Shown: one piece after another, positions 24,801-34,098 of the stretch
Layout of the letters: each line of letters begins with the position of its first letter
How positions within the stretch are numbered: the stretch's first letter is position 1
Source: an uncultured Acetobacterium sp.
GTDB taxonomy: Bacteria > Bacillota > Clostridia > Eubacteriales > Eubacteriaceae
Direction: 5' to 3'
Assembly: GCF_963664135.1 (NCBI RefSeq)
Contig: NZ_OY760905.1
Coordinates: 868,001 to 932,000, forward strand
DNA: 64,000 nucleotides
Position numbers and translations under genes: made by a program
The notes under the pieces: generated by a model
Database searches by the model: none
Told to the model about the DNA's origin: nothing
Seen by the model: only the letters and a program-made list of their open reading frames with translations

Positions 24801-24981
24801 GAACCTCATTTAGCGAGTTGGACATGGCAAACCCAAAAGACCAGACCGCATAACTCATGCATAACCAGAAAAAAACCTGATTGAGTGCTTCCTTTTTGTT
24901 AAGAAATAAACAAAAAAAACCCAGACAAAGATACAGGATGAAAGTTAAATAAAATAGCATCGATATTTGGATTTGCAGCAT
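21868..24981 (-). CDS. Large membrane GGDEF-EAL cyclic-di-GMP protein with GAF domain (tandem copy A)
   Basis: A 1037-residue protein. The N-terminus resembles the 7TM sensor region of histidine kinases (about 1-245), then a second hydrophobic block (260-410), a GAF domain (about 425-585), GGDEF and EAL. The GGDEF motif RFGGDEF (near 674) is intact and is preceded by RKCD, a good match to the RxxD inhibitory site. The EAL domain has EALLRW (near 803), EITETI, IDDFGTEFSS and AEGVE; the loop-6 motif departs from the usual GTGYSS. It is a paralogue of the next gene, 95 bp upstream on the same strand, with the same domain order throughout. Cyclase activity with product inhibition is expected; phosphodiesterase activity is plausible. 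Confidence 0.87.
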   Translation of the reverse strand: MLQIQISMLFYLTFILYLCLGFFCLFLNKKEALNQVFFWLCMSYAVWSFGFAMSNSLNEVQNVLIWRRIAALGWGIAFSLMLHFMLILTENKTLLLSLKVRMAIYLPAVITISVFALFPELTNAQYNLVLTDAGWGNIPSNNFWDMFYNLYYLSFSLITLGVLFKWHRTSQDRQKQQQAFWLLLAFSVAIALGTVSEMMANNILSYKIPSIAPILILIPVMAFAYDIWKYKLMLPPEATKKVKYSEILSSNAHVTLFRYIAIIFIIISVLNLCQFFFQPIELWRVMLISTVNLAFGLCIYSLPFSGLSTINQDWIMTVMIAVVIPLMLFRPLYNLTNTIWCVPLIFMMTTIVLKRQKMFALFAVATLISGMIIWLWKSAHWVHIGSSDYLARLFICSVAILLAGYINRIYIERLKENDRQIGFQKMISQVTTHFVSVSASNFDEKVQNLLKTSGEFTNSDRAYVGMFSDETEEFCYTYEWLAGANFPSVQKNGKIQQSAFPWCVKQLLNNQLVYLESIDKLPVEAKCEQERLSKYQLSALILIPIQSSEKIIGFLGFDQIKKNKEWRMDEPERLRVLANILADAIGKVENEKEMHNRAYYDTLTGLPNRILFHERLEKSIDEAMANGSHLGVVFVDIDGFKEVNDTMGHDWGDHLLNRIGRRLSDSLRKCDSMARFGGDEFLILVSNLNHKKDLVDIANQVMSVFHRPVKLGEQEFYISGSGGIAVYPEDGETVQALIKHADLAMYDAKKNGKGQVVFCSEVMKKDVREKMILTNSLYRAQERQELFLHYQPKVDTDNLSIVGIEALLRWNHPELGVIAPGVFIPFAEQNGLINSIGEWALMTACAQNKAWQDRGFKPVPVAVNLSLEQFGAEVLITTVKHCLKKTGLKPKYLELEITETIAMEESQDVIQTLHQLKALGVSISIDDFGTEFSSLSRLKDLPVDRIKIDDSFIRGIGVNPKDESIIAVMIHLADKLGLRVVAEGVETEDQLQFLRSKGCDEVQGYYCCRPMTAETMEQKMQDGIRSAILNEESMVQP

Positions 24982-25075
24982 CGTTTATCCTCCATAACAG
25001 TTATCGGAATCGATAATTGGGAAAGCTTTCTCTATGTGATTAAGTCCCATAAACAGGTTTCTTCCGGAATTTTTT

Positions 25076-28000
25076 TTACAAAGAAAAGGGATTCGTTAAA
25101 AATTCCACACCCTTAATGTTTGTTTTTATATTGGTGGCCTGACACTCGTAAATATCTTGGGTAATGGCGTCGGCAGAAATCGGTTTTGAGAAATAAAAAC
25201 CCTGAATTTCATCACAATACTCAGCTTGAAGAAATGCCAGCTGCGCTGCTGTTTCCACGCCTTCGGCAGTCACCTCCAAGCCCAGTTGCCGGGCCAGATG
25301 GATCATCACTGAAATAACCGATTCGTCCCGGGGATTCTTGCCGATTCCCCAGATGAACTGTCGGTCAATTTTAATGCGGTTCACCGGCAGATCTTTAAGC
25401 CGGCTCATTGACGAAAAGGCCGTACCAAAGTTATCAATACTAATAGCTACCCCCAGATTTTTTAATGCATGCAGCTGCCGAATCACATATTGAGAGGTTT
25501 TCATGGCAATGCCCTCGGTGATTTCCAATTCCAGATACCGAGGGTCGAGCCCAGTATCTTCCAGACAGTTCCGGATAATACGCTCCAGATTAGTACTGCG
25601 GAACTGCTCAACCGACAGGTTAACCGCCATCCGCACCGGTTTATAGCCACGATCCTGCCATGCCTTATTCTGAGCACAGGCGGTCTTTAGTACCCATTCG
25701 CCGATACTACTGATTAAACCGCTTTGTTCAGCTAAGGGAATGAAAACCTCCGGAGAAATCAGCCCCCGTTCCGGGTGTTCCCATCGAAGCAGGGCTTCAA
25801 AACCCGTGATCTCGTGACTAATTCCAGAAACCTGGGGTTGATAATGAAGAAACAATTCCTGTTGTTCCAAAGCCCGATATAGACTGTTTGTCAGCGTCAT
25901 TTTTTCCTGCACTGCTTCTTTCATAACACCTGAGCAGTAGGAAATCCGCCCTTTTCCACTTTTTTTAGCAGCGTACATGGCTAAATCAGCATTTTTAATC
26001 AGGGTGTTCACACTTTTGCCATCTCTGGGGTAAACGGCAATCCCGCCACTTCCAGAAACATACAATTCCTGTTCGGCAACCAACATCGGACGATGAAAGA
26101 TCGACATTACTTTTTCTGCGACTTCGTCCAGCTCCTGTTTGTGTGAAAATTGCGGCACCATAATCAGAAACTCGTCGCCGCCAAACCGACCCACCACATC
26201 AGCTTCACCAAGACAATCGGTGAGCCGCTTCCCAATCCGATTGAGCAGCTGATCGCCACAATCATGGCCCAAGGCATCATTGACTTCTTTAAAGCCATCT
26301 AAATCAATAAAGATTACCCCAAGGTTTTTCCCGGTTTTTTTTGACAGATCGATGGCCTGCTCCAGTCGCCGGTAAAACAAAGCCCGATTAGGGATCCCGG
26401 TGAGGGGATCATAATAGGCCAGATAATTCAGTTCATGCTCAGTTTCTACCTTTGCGATAGCATCGGACAGAATGTTGGCCAGGACTCTCAGCCAATCATG
26501 GTCGATGATCCGCAATGCTTTTTGGCTCCGCATCACATCGAATCCAATCAACCCGATAATGCAATGGTTACTTTGGATGGGAATAAGTATCTGCGATCGA
26601 ATTGCTCGATTTTTAAGCCTTAGCCGTTCACCTTCAGCCTCAGTGGGAAGCTGATCGGTGCTGGGAATGTAGACAATCTCATTGGCCAGTATCTTTCCGG
26701 TACTCCAGGTCAGTGCCGATACTCCATTTACACCCTCATCCTTGACGATTGTGATGCCTTCCCGCAGCCATTCATGGGTGTAAAAAATGGTTTCTTCATC
26801 CTTTGAAAAACGACCGACATAGACCCGATCCGTATTGGTAAAATCCCCACTTTTTTTTAGTAAATAATTGACCTTTTCATCAAAATTATTGCGGTTCATG
26901 GTTACAAAATCAGCTGATAATTCGGTTATCATTTTTTGAAATGCGTCCTGTTTAGTGTTTTCGATCAGTCTCAACACATAAATTTGGGTAATGATAATGG
27001 TCAGTCCAATCCCAATTACGTAGAACAGCTGTCGATAAAAATAAAACCGTTTGTCCACCATTAGCCATAAATCAGGCATTAATATCCAAAAAACCACTTC
27101 TATCAGCAGACTTAGGACACCCAGTCCAAAGAAAATGTTCTTATTGTTAAAAATAACAGTGAGCATCATAAAAAATATTGGCACCGGCCAGATAATATTA
27201 CTAAAAGATACATTAAAATGAACCAGCATGACCACTGGCATCAGAATTCCCAAAAATAATCCCAGGGCATTTTCCTGTGACTTGATTGCCTTGAAGAGAT
27301 ATGGAATGCCCATGACAAAGGATCCCATCAGCACCAGAATAAAACTTAACAGCAGCCCGCTTATCCGCGTATCGCCGTTACTGATCCGGCCATAGAAATT
27401 CAGGATACTACCAATTATCATTACGATGCTGATATATTTGAATAGCCTGGTGTGGCTGACGGTACTGAGGATCATCCCTTCCTGGTGTGTTCCACCCTGC
27501 TGCTGAGGAGATAACATCAAACCATATTTATGGATGATATAAAAAATACAGGCTACTGGAATCAGTACCTCTACCGGTGCCATGGACGGAATTTGCCGAT
27601 TGGGCAGGCTAGCCACTACGAAATCGGTAATCGTCCCTAAAAAGAAAGCTGCTCCAAAGGATACCATCAGCAGGATAGCTTTCGTTTGATCAGGCGTGTT
27701 TTTTCTTTTTTTATACCAACGAACCAGCAACATCATCGAAATAAAGGTAAAACTCAGATAATAGCTGATGAACAGCACATCAAACCAGATGTCATCCGCC
27801 TTAGATATCCATCCGGCACTGGTATGGATCATTTGAATATGTCCATTTTCGGGCATGCTAAAAATAAAGAAAGTAACTATATTCAGTAATGCTGGTACAT
27901 AGAGAACCATTACCAACAGCTTGTTTTTATTTGGTAAACTCCAGGGTGCTTTTCTGAGGATAATGATGACATGAAGCAGAATGCTATATGCAACACCCCA

Positions 28001-28222
28001 ACCCAGCACCGAAAACCGTCGCCAGAAAATGGCTTCTTCAGCAGTTCCTGATGAATTGGTGGCGGCCGCCACAAAACTCCAGATGGCAAAACAAAAACAC
28101 AATGCCGCAAACACACGGTTTAGCCGGGCATCTTTATTAAGGGTTAAACTATAGGTTCCAAAAATAACATAGACGACAAATGTAATATAGAGTGTCATGG
28201 ATATGATATTTTGAAGTGTCAT
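25076..28222 (-). CDS. Large membrane GGDEF-EAL protein with degenerate EAL metal site (tandem copy B)
   Basis: A 1048-residue paralogue of the following gene: 7TM-like sensor region, second membrane block, GAF (about 430-590), GGDEF (RFGGDEF near 679) and EAL (EALLRW near 807). Two differences matter. The position of the RxxD inhibitory site reads GEAD, so product inhibition is probably lost. The loop-6 motif reads IDNFGTAFSS near 929, replacing one of the paired metal-binding aspartates of DDFG with asparagine, which should weaken or abolish phosphodiesterase activity. This copy may therefore be mainly a cyclase, or a sensor that uses EAL for binding. It is the promoter-proximal gene of the pair. 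Confidence 0.87.
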   Translation of the reverse strand: MTLQNIISMTLYITFVVYVIFGTYSLTLNKDARLNRVFAALCFCFAIWSFVAAATNSSGTAEEAIFWRRFSVLGWGVAYSILLHVIIILRKAPWSLPNKNKLLVMVLYVPALLNIVTFFIFSMPENGHIQMIHTSAGWISKADDIWFDVLFISYYLSFTFISMMLLVRWYKKRKNTPDQTKAILLMVSFGAAFFLGTITDFVVASLPNRQIPSMAPVEVLIPVACIFYIIHKYGLMLSPQQQGGTHQEGMILSTVSHTRLFKYISIVMIIGSILNFYGRISNGDTRISGLLLSFILVLMGSFVMGIPYLFKAIKSQENALGLFLGILMPVVMLVHFNVSFSNIIWPVPIFFMMLTVIFNNKNIFFGLGVLSLLIEVVFWILMPDLWLMVDKRFYFYRQLFYVIGIGLTIIITQIYVLRLIENTKQDAFQKMITELSADFVTMNRNNFDEKVNYLLKKSGDFTNTDRVYVGRFSKDEETIFYTHEWLREGITIVKDEGVNGVSALTWSTGKILANEIVYIPSTDQLPTEAEGERLRLKNRAIRSQILIPIQSNHCIIGLIGFDVMRSQKALRIIDHDWLRVLANILSDAIAKVETEHELNYLAYYDPLTGIPNRALFYRRLEQAIDLSKKTGKNLGVIFIDLDGFKEVNDALGHDCGDQLLNRIGKRLTDCLGEADVVGRFGGDEFLIMVPQFSHKQELDEVAEKVMSIFHRPMLVAEQELYVSGSGGIAVYPRDGKSVNTLIKNADLAMYAAKKSGKGRISYCSGVMKEAVQEKMTLTNSLYRALEQQELFLHYQPQVSGISHEITGFEALLRWEHPERGLISPEVFIPLAEQSGLISSIGEWVLKTACAQNKAWQDRGYKPVRMAVNLSVEQFRSTNLERIIRNCLEDTGLDPRYLELEITEGIAMKTSQYVIRQLHALKNLGVAISIDNFGTAFSSMSRLKDLPVNRIKIDRQFIWGIGKNPRDESVISVMIHLARQLGLEVTAEGVETAAQLAFLQAEYCDEIQGFYFSKPISADAITQDIYECQATNIKTNIKGVEFLTNPFSL

Positions 28223-28636
28223 TTGCCCTCCTCAATAATAATTGATCGACGTTAATATTTACTATTATACTATTAAGCGGCTGGATAATCAATTGGATCT
28301 TCATCCATTGCTATAACCGGTAATTAAATTACCCTTGCCCTCAAATGGCCACTCCAGACCATTTCTGATCCGATCCCGAGATATTTAGATTACTCATGGG
28401 AAGTACTGAACACTTCAAAAAATTGCTCAGCTGTAGTTTATTTATTAAACGTTCAGATCAATTTAAATCGATTCAAAAACACCTGATAAAATAAATGGCC
28501 TCCCTGGGTGAGGAGACCATTTAGATATTACGATTCAGTTAATTGTATGGTTAGTATCAGTATTTATCCATTTCCATATCATCCAAAACAACTTTTGGTT
28601 GCTGTACCGACGCGTTATCTTCAATCATTGCCAAGA
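28223..28636. other. Intergenic region between pdxA and the GGDEF-EAL pair
   Basis: Contains the ribosome site and probable promoter of the GGDEF-EAL pair, and an imperfect hairpin (28493-28503 with 28512-28522, one mismatch) that may end the pdxA transcript. I see no gene in the rest. Confidence 0.4.
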
Positions 28637-29641
28637 TTATCGATCCAGATTAAAGAAAGGCGCGTACTCCGCCCCCAGGCGAATGGCTTCGATCAAACTC
28701 ACCGGGCTGGCAATGCCCCTGCCAGCAATATCCAGGGCGGTTCCATGATCCACTGATGTTCTGAGGATCGGCATTCCGATAGTAATCGAAATGGTTTTTT
28801 CAAAATCTACCATTTTAGTGGCAATGTGACCCTGATCGTGGTAAAGCGACAAAACCCCGTCATACTTACCTTTTAAGGCAAAATGAAAAACACTATCTGC
28901 GCCAATCGGTCCGTCAATATTAATGCCTCTCTTTTGGGCATCCGCCACTGCTGGCATCACCCCTTCCAGCTCTTCCCTGCCAAAGAGGCCATGTTCGCCA
29001 CTATGAGGGTTAAGACCAGCAATGGCAATGTGAGGATTCTTCACCCCCAAAATTTTTAAGGCTGCCACACTCTGGTCAATAAAGGTAGCGACATTTTCTT
29101 TGGTTACCAGCTCACAGGCTTGCTTTAGGGAAACGTGACGGCTGAGAAAAAACACCCGCAAGTTATGAACCTGAAACATCGTCAAAGGGTTTTTAGTATG
29201 GGTTAACGCTCCCACTATTTCAGTATGGCCAATATAGGGCACCTTGGCAGCTTTCAGCGATTCTTTGTTAATAGCCGTGGTGGTTAACACATCGGCTTTC
29301 TTTCCCAGACAGAGCTTGGTAGCCGCTTCAATATATTCATAGGCCGCTTTTCCCGTCATCGCCTGAACCGTCCCAATTTTGAGATGACTCATGTCGATGT
29401 TATCCAAATCGATCAGATTGAGAACCCCGGGTTTATAGTCACCCTTTTGCGGATCATTAATACTGTTGATGGTCAGTTTTACTTTTGAAAATTCCAGGGC
29501 TTGCTCAAGCACCTTCCGATCCCCCACTACCACCGGTTGGGCAATTGCGTGAACGGTATCATCGGCCAGAGCTTTGACTGTTATTTCAGGACCGATGCCG
29601 GCGGCATCTCCCATGGGGATTACAAGGATTGGTTTTTTCAT
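28637..29641 (-). CDS. pdxA: 4-hydroxythreonine-4-phosphate dehydrogenase family protein (PdxA-like)
   Basis: A 334-residue PdxA-family NAD-dependent dehydrogenase. The N-terminal GDAAGIGPEI and the three metal-binding histidine regions are present: IGHTE, LNPHSGEHG and LYHDQGH. True PdxA oxidises 4-phosphohydroxythreonine in vitamin B6 synthesis; the PdxA2 subgroup acts on erythronate or threonate phosphate with a sugar-acid kinase. No pdxJ and no such kinase gene is nearby, so this cannot be settled here. GGAG precedes the ATG. It starts 13 bp after the stop of a truncated sensor gene on the same strand, so it may be read from an upstream promoter belonging to that decayed unit. Confidence 0.88.
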   Translation of the reverse strand: MKKPILVIPMGDAAGIGPEITVKALADDTVHAIAQPVVVGDRKVLEQALEFSKVKLTINSINDPQKGDYKPGVLNLIDLDNIDMSHLKIGTVQAMTGKAAYEYIEAATKLCLGKKADVLTTTAINKESLKAAKVPYIGHTEIVGALTHTKNPLTMFQVHNLRVFFLSRHVSLKQACELVTKENVATFIDQSVAALKILGVKNPHIAIAGLNPHSGEHGLFGREELEGVMPAVADAQKRGINIDGPIGADSVFHFALKGKYDGVLSLYHDQGHIATKMVDFEKTISITIGMPILRTSVDHGTALDIAGRGIASPVSLIEAIRLGAEYAPFFNLDR

Positions 29642-29654
29642 GTTTTTCTCCTAA

Positions 29655-29891
29655 TTATGTAATATTTTCAGGCAATTGCGAAGGTTCGGTGAGTTGTGAT
29701 CTAACATTATCCCATCTTATTAAAACATTCTTCCAATTGAGTATGATCAATGGGGCGGCTAAAATAATATCTTTAATGAGATAATTATAAATTAATGGCG
29801 TAATTAAAAGACCCACGAGAATCAGCGGGATGGTAATGGAAAGCATGTTATTAATCAGGATAAAATCTCGCAGCTTTTTAATTCGCTTCAT
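29655..29891 (-). pseudogene. Truncated membrane sensor remnant
   Basis: A 78-codon frame starts with a good ribosome site and a typical sensor-protein membrane anchor (KLRDFILINNMLSITIPLIL, then VGLLITPLIYNYLIKDI). It then passes straight into an unrelated-looking tail (NWKNVLIRWDNVRSQL) and stops. Full-length proteins with this start are membrane sensors of several hundred residues, so a large internal deletion is likely. It starts 4 bp after the stop of the binding-protein remnant, implying a former operon. Confidence 0.6.
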
Positions 29892-29894
29892 ACG

Positions 29895-30370
29895 CTACTC
29901 CGCCTTTTTAAATTGACCATCCTTCACAACGCATTCATAAATGGTGCGGTTGCATCCCCTTACTGAATTAATGGTTATTTCGCTTTGTAATCCCTGATAA
30001 GTGGCTTTTTTAATGATCGTACTTTTGATCGCTTCTGGATCATCACTTTTGATCGCTTCTGGATCATCACTGTGGCTTTCTTTTATAGCTTGAAATAAAA
30101 TCATGGCCCCTTCGTAAATATAAACTGAGGCAAATGTCGGTTCAGCACCATATTTGTTCAGATAATCGTCCCGAAATGCAATGTAGGACGGTGTCTGTGA
30201 ATTCGAATCGATGAGACAATGATCATCCTGGTTAAAACAATGTAGGTGGCACTCATGGTTTGGTTAATCATCAACAGCCAACCCGGTTTTTGGATCATTT
30301 TGATCATTTTGATCATCTTTGATAACCACATCCATATCGGGGTTTGAAAATTAAGTAAAGTGTAATAAAA
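29895..30370 (-). pseudogene. Decayed ABC-type (LivJ/type I) substrate-binding protein
   Basis: The C-terminal part is recognisable: TPSYIAFRDDYLNKYGAEPT, YIYEGAMILFQAIKES and TIYECVVKDGQFKKAE. Earlier pieces (DMDVVIKDDQ, NDPKTGLAV) belong to the N-terminal half of the same family, but the long middle is missing and the frame is interrupted by a stop and shifts. An in-frame 24-bp duplication adds an extra SDDPEAIK. The signal peptide region is not recognisable. It probably once delivered a ligand signal to the adjoining sensor. Confidence 0.75.
30021..30068. repeat. Perfect 24-bp tandem duplication in the binding-protein remnant
   Basis: Two identical 24-base units (30021-30044, 30045-30068) encode two copies of SDDPEAIK on the minus strand. 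A smaller GATCAAAAT-type repeat lies upstream near 30296-30316. Confidence 0.9.
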
Positions 30371-30613
30371 GTAGATTCTCAAATTTTATACCCTTTTTTT
30401 AATTCAACAAACCCGAACAGATAACTTGATTTTCTCCTTGTCAGTCAAATTTCTTGTTTAGATCTAATTTATCAGGGTAAAAATTCCGTGTATAAGGCAC
30501 AATTTATCATTTGATCCAATTTCCTATCTCAACTAAACTAAACCTTATCAAATCCTATTCCAAACGACCACTGTATTTAAATATCCATTATTTTGAGACA
30601 AAGGAGAAAAGAA

Positions 30614-33600
30614 ATGAATCAGAAAAAAGGTTTACTCTTCAAAATGTTGCTGTCCATCGGATTGCCAGTTGCGATTATTTTTGCAATTGTTGCCGGCATC
30701 TCTCTTTACGTTGTGAACCAGGCGATAACCAAAATTACCATCAACGAACTATCGGCCCGATCGCAATCGGTCTCTAATGAAATCGATAGCTATTTCACTA
30801 AATATTTGGAGACCGCCAACCAAATGTCTACTAATCCAGAAATTCAAAGCTTATTTAATCAAGTCTCCCCAGGAGTCGGGATCACCTCAACTGCCAATTT
30901 CCCTGAAATTAAGCAGGCCCTGGATAATGTGGTCGCCACCGATCCGGAGAACATTCGGGTTGCCTGGGTTGCCGATGTCGACTCCAGTCAGTTTACCCAA
31001 TCTGATGGTTCATCATCTGACGGCACCTATGATATCAATACGCGTCCCTGGTACCAGGAATTAGTAGCCCAAAAGGCAGTCTTCATTTCCGAACCCTATT
31101 TAGACGTTGTTACCAATCAAATCATTGTGAGTGTGGTCGCCCCGGTATTTAAACCAGGTACCAAAGACTTAGTCGGTGCCACCTGTATAGACGTATCCAT
31201 TGATCGCACCAAAGAAATTATCGCCGAAAATAAAATTGGCGATACCGGCTTTTTTATTGTCTCAACCAATAGTGGTATGGTCTTTGACAATCCCAACCCA
31301 GACTTTAATAATACCCCGCTAGCTGAAACTGACATGTCAAAAAATATCATCGCCGCCTTAACCGAAAAAACACCTGGTGCGATTAGTTACACAATCGGGG
31401 GAATCCAAAGCCAGGGTTATGTAACCGAGATTGGCGATACCGGCTGGGTGCTGGCTACTGGCCTGCCACTGGCGGAATTCAACCAACAATTTAATACTAT
31501 TCAGACCATGATGTTGATTATCTTTGGTTTGGGTCTTTTGGTTATCGTGGGGCTAATCATCATTTCTACCCGCAGCTTTATTCGTCCCATTACGAAGCTG
31601 GCCGAAGCCGCTGATCACTTAGCCCTTGGTGCTGTTGATATTGACTACTCAATGGCTGATGATGCCAAATCAGATGAAATTGGTGAATTAACCAAATCCT
31701 TTGTTAATATGGCCGAAAATATCCGGGATCAGGCCCAAGCCGCCCAAAACATGGCGCTGGGTGATTTATCGATTGATATCCAGCCCAAATCTGAAAATGA
31801 TGTCCTTGGTAATAGTATGGTTTCGATAAAAAAAGCCATTGGCAGCCTAGTTTCTGATACCATCATGTTGTCCGATTCAGCCATTCGCGGCGATTTCACC
31901 AAGCGGGCCGAGGCCAGCAAACATGCCGGAGAGTATGCCAAAGTTATTTCCGGTGTTAACCAGACTCTGGATACCGTAGTAGACAATATGTTCTGGTACG
32001 AAGCGATTATTGACGGCATCCCCTTCCCAGTCCACGTCACCGATATGGATATGAAATGGACCTTTATGAATCGGGCCTTTGAAGATCTAATGATCAAAAA
32101 TGGCGTGATCAAAGACCGTGTTTCCGCCTGTGGCATGGATTGCTTCAATGCCGGAGCCAACATTTGTCAGACTGAAGGCTGCGGGATTAGACGACTGGTT
32201 GATCAGGGTCTTGCTGACTCTTACTTTGAATGGGTTGGTCGCAACAACAAACAGGATACGGCTTATCTCAAAAACAAAAAAGGCGAAAATATTGGCTTCG
32301 TCGAAATCGTCACCGATTTAACCCCCATTATCCGCGTCAGCGATTATACCCATGCCGAAGTCACCCGCCTGGGTGAAAACCTGATCCGTCTGTCAGAAGG
32401 AGATCTGAACTTTGACATGAATATCAGTACCGCCGACGAATATACTCAGGAAGTTAGTGTTCAATTCAATGAAATCAGCAATAGCCTGACCGCTGTTAAA
32501 GAATCCATCGGTGAGATGATCGATGGCGCTGCTATGATAACCAATGCCGTCATTGACGGTAATCTCCAGGCTCGGGCTGATACCAGTAAATTCAACGGTG
32601 CCTGGGAAGAGCTGGTTGGTGGCATGAATGCTATTCTGGACGAGATCAACAAGCCTCTTGGTGAGGTCATGGCGGTTATGGATGCTATTTCTAATGGTAA
32701 TCTTCATGAACGTATCGTCGGAGAATACAAAGGCGATGTTGATGCGCTGAAACAAACTGTCAATACGACTGCCAGCCGTTTAGAAATTGTTGTCAGTGAA
32801 ATTACTGATAAAATACAACAATTGTCAAATGGTAACCTTGATATTGAAAATGCCCGGGAATTCCGGGGTGATTTTATCACCATCTCTAATGCCATCAACG
32901 TAATTATCCAATCGCTTAACGATGTGATGGGCGACATTAATGTCGCCGCCGAACAGGTTGCCTCCGGTTCCGGACAAGTTTCCGCTGGAAGTCAGTCCCT
33001 GGCTCAAGGATCCACCGAACAAGCTAGTTCAGTTCAGGAACTAACCGCCTCCATTGCCGAAATAGCCGACCAGACCAAAAGCAATGCGGTTGACGCCAAT
33101 AAGGCCCGGGAGTTGGCAGACACGGTTAAAGATCACGCTGCTAAGGGCAATGTCCAAATGTCACAAATGCAGAATTCCATGGTGGCCATCAACCAGTCTT
33201 CTGAAGACATTTCAAAAATCATCAAGGTTATTGATGATATCGCCTTCCAGACTAATATTCTAGCCCTCAATGCGGCCGTGGAGGCGGCCCGAGCCGGCCA
33301 GCATGGCAAGGGCTTTGCTGTCGTCGCCGAGGAAGTCCGCAGTCTGGCGGCCCGAAGTGCCGATGCTGCCAAAGAAACCACTGCCTTAATTGAAGGTTCC
33401 ATTGATAAGGTTCAGGAAGGTACCAAGATCGCCGATGACACCGCTGCTGCTCTGGATGACATCGTCACCGGCATCGAAAAAGTCACTACACTGATTGGCA
33501 ATATTGCTGTTGCCTCCAACGAACAGGCATCCGGAATTGCTCAAATTGATACCGGGGTCGAACAGGTGGCTCACGTGGTTCAACAGAACTCCGCCACCGC

Positions 33601-33793
33601 TGAAGAAAGTGCGGCTGCCAGTGAAGAGCTGTCCGGACAGGCTGAGTTGCTTAAACAGTTGGTCGACACCTTTAAGCTGAGAAGCAAAACCAAATCAAAA
33701 GCTGTTTCAGCTCCAAAAAAAGCGAAAGAAACACCATTAACAACCCCTAAACCAAGTATCGATTTGGGTGATTTGGATACCGATAACTATTAA
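30614..33793 (+). CDS. Methyl-accepting chemotaxis protein with Cache, HAMP and cysteine-bearing PAS domain
   Basis: A 1059-residue chemoreceptor. One membrane span (about 10-30), a dCache-type extracellular sensor (about 35-285), a second span (about 300-320), HAMP repeats, a PAS domain (about 465-590), further HAMP-like segments and the signalling domain (tip near 879, [20 protein letters not shown]). The PAS domain holds [20 protein letters not shown] (about 505-525), four cysteines spaced C-x3-C-x7-C-x4-C. AAAGGAG lies 6 bp before the ATG at 30614; an earlier ATG at 30593 has no ribosome site. It is closely related to the next chemoreceptor in the PAS and signalling parts but differs in the sensor. 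Confidence 0.92.
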   Translation: MNQKKGLLFKMLLSIGLPVAIIFAIVAGISLYVVNQAITKITINELSARSQSVSNEIDSYFTKYLETANQMSTNPEIQSLFNQVSPGVGITSTANFPEIKQALDNVVATDPENIRVAWVADVDSSQFTQSDGSSSDGTYDINTRPWYQELVAQKAVFISEPYLDVVTNQIIVSVVAPVFKPGTKDLVGATCIDVSIDRTKEIIAENKIGDTGFFIVSTNSGMVFDNPNPDFNNTPLAETDMSKNIIAALTEKTPGAISYTIGGIQSQGYVTEIGDTGWVLATGLPLAEFNQQFNTIQTMMLIIFGLGLLVIVGLIIISTRSFIRPITKLAEAADHLALGAVDIDYSMADDAKSDEIGELTKSFVNMAENIRDQAQAAQNMALGDLSIDIQPKSENDVLGNSMVSIKKAIGSLVSDTIMLSDSAIRGDFTKRAEASKHAGEYAKVISGVNQTLDTVVDNMFWYEAIIDGIPFPVHVTDMDMKWTFMNRAFEDLMIKNGVIKDRVSACGMDCFNAGANICQTEGCGIRRLVDQGLADSYFEWVGRNNKQDTAYLKNKKGENIGFVEIVTDLTPIIRVSDYTHAEVTRLGENLIRLSEGDLNFDMNISTADEYTQEVSVQFNEISNSLTAVKESIGEMIDGAAMITNAVIDGNLQARADTSKFNGAWEELVGGMNAILDEINKPLGEVMAVMDAISNGNLHERIVGEYKGDVDALKQTVNTTASRLEIVVSEITDKIQQLSNGNLDIENAREFRGDFITISNAINVIIQSLNDVMGDINVAAEQVASGSGQVSAGSQSLAQGSTEQASSVQELTASIAEIADQTKSNAVDANKARELADTVKDHAAKGNVQMSQMQNSMVAINQSSEDISKIIKVIDDIAFQTNILALNAAVEAARAGQHGKGFAVVAEEVRSLAARSADAAKETTALIEGSIDKVQEGTKIADDTAAALDDIVTGIEKVTTLIGNIAVASNEQASGIAQIDTGVEQVAHVVQQNSATAEESAAASEELSGQAELLKQLVDTFKLRSKTKSKAVSAPKKAKETPLTTPKPSIDLGDLDTDNY

Positions 33794-33814
33794 TCCTCAC
33801 CCGCTCTTTCAAAA

Positions 33815-33842
33815 CAGGCGCCATAAAAGGCGTCTGCTTTTA
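33815..33842 (+). terminator. Terminator after the first chemoreceptor
   Basis: CAGGCGCC (33815-33822) pairs with GGCGTCTG (33829-33836), with one mismatch, followed by a short T run. Confidence 0.65.
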
Positions 33843-33930
33843 TCAATTCAGCTAAATTAGTAAACGCAATTGCAAACGAACATACAACCACCCAAATTTT
33901 AAATTCCAGTTAATTACAGATTTTTTTCAC

Positions 33931-33957
33931 TAAAGATATATTCAAATACGTCGATAT
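33931..33957 (+). promoter_or_regulatory. SigD (sigma-28) type promoter of the second chemoreceptor
   Basis: TAAA (33931-33934), a 15-base spacer and GTCGATAT (33950-33957) match the motility/chemotaxis consensus TAAA-N15-GCCGATAT at all but one position. This ties the gene to the flagellar regulon. Confidence 0.65.
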
Positions 33958-34098
33958 GTCAATATGATGGTAAACGATTTCTGTGGAAATAACGGATCTT
34001 ATTTTGTGTGAAAATTTTAAATGCAAATCAATCCATTTCCTCTTAACATCATATATAATTGCCTGTAACACAGGCAACATTCTGAAAGGAGCAACATC

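Noticed and set aside
30021-30068. Possible start of a CRISPR-like repeat array
   Set aside because: Only two directly abutting 24-bp units with no spacers; it is a slippage duplication in a pseudogene.
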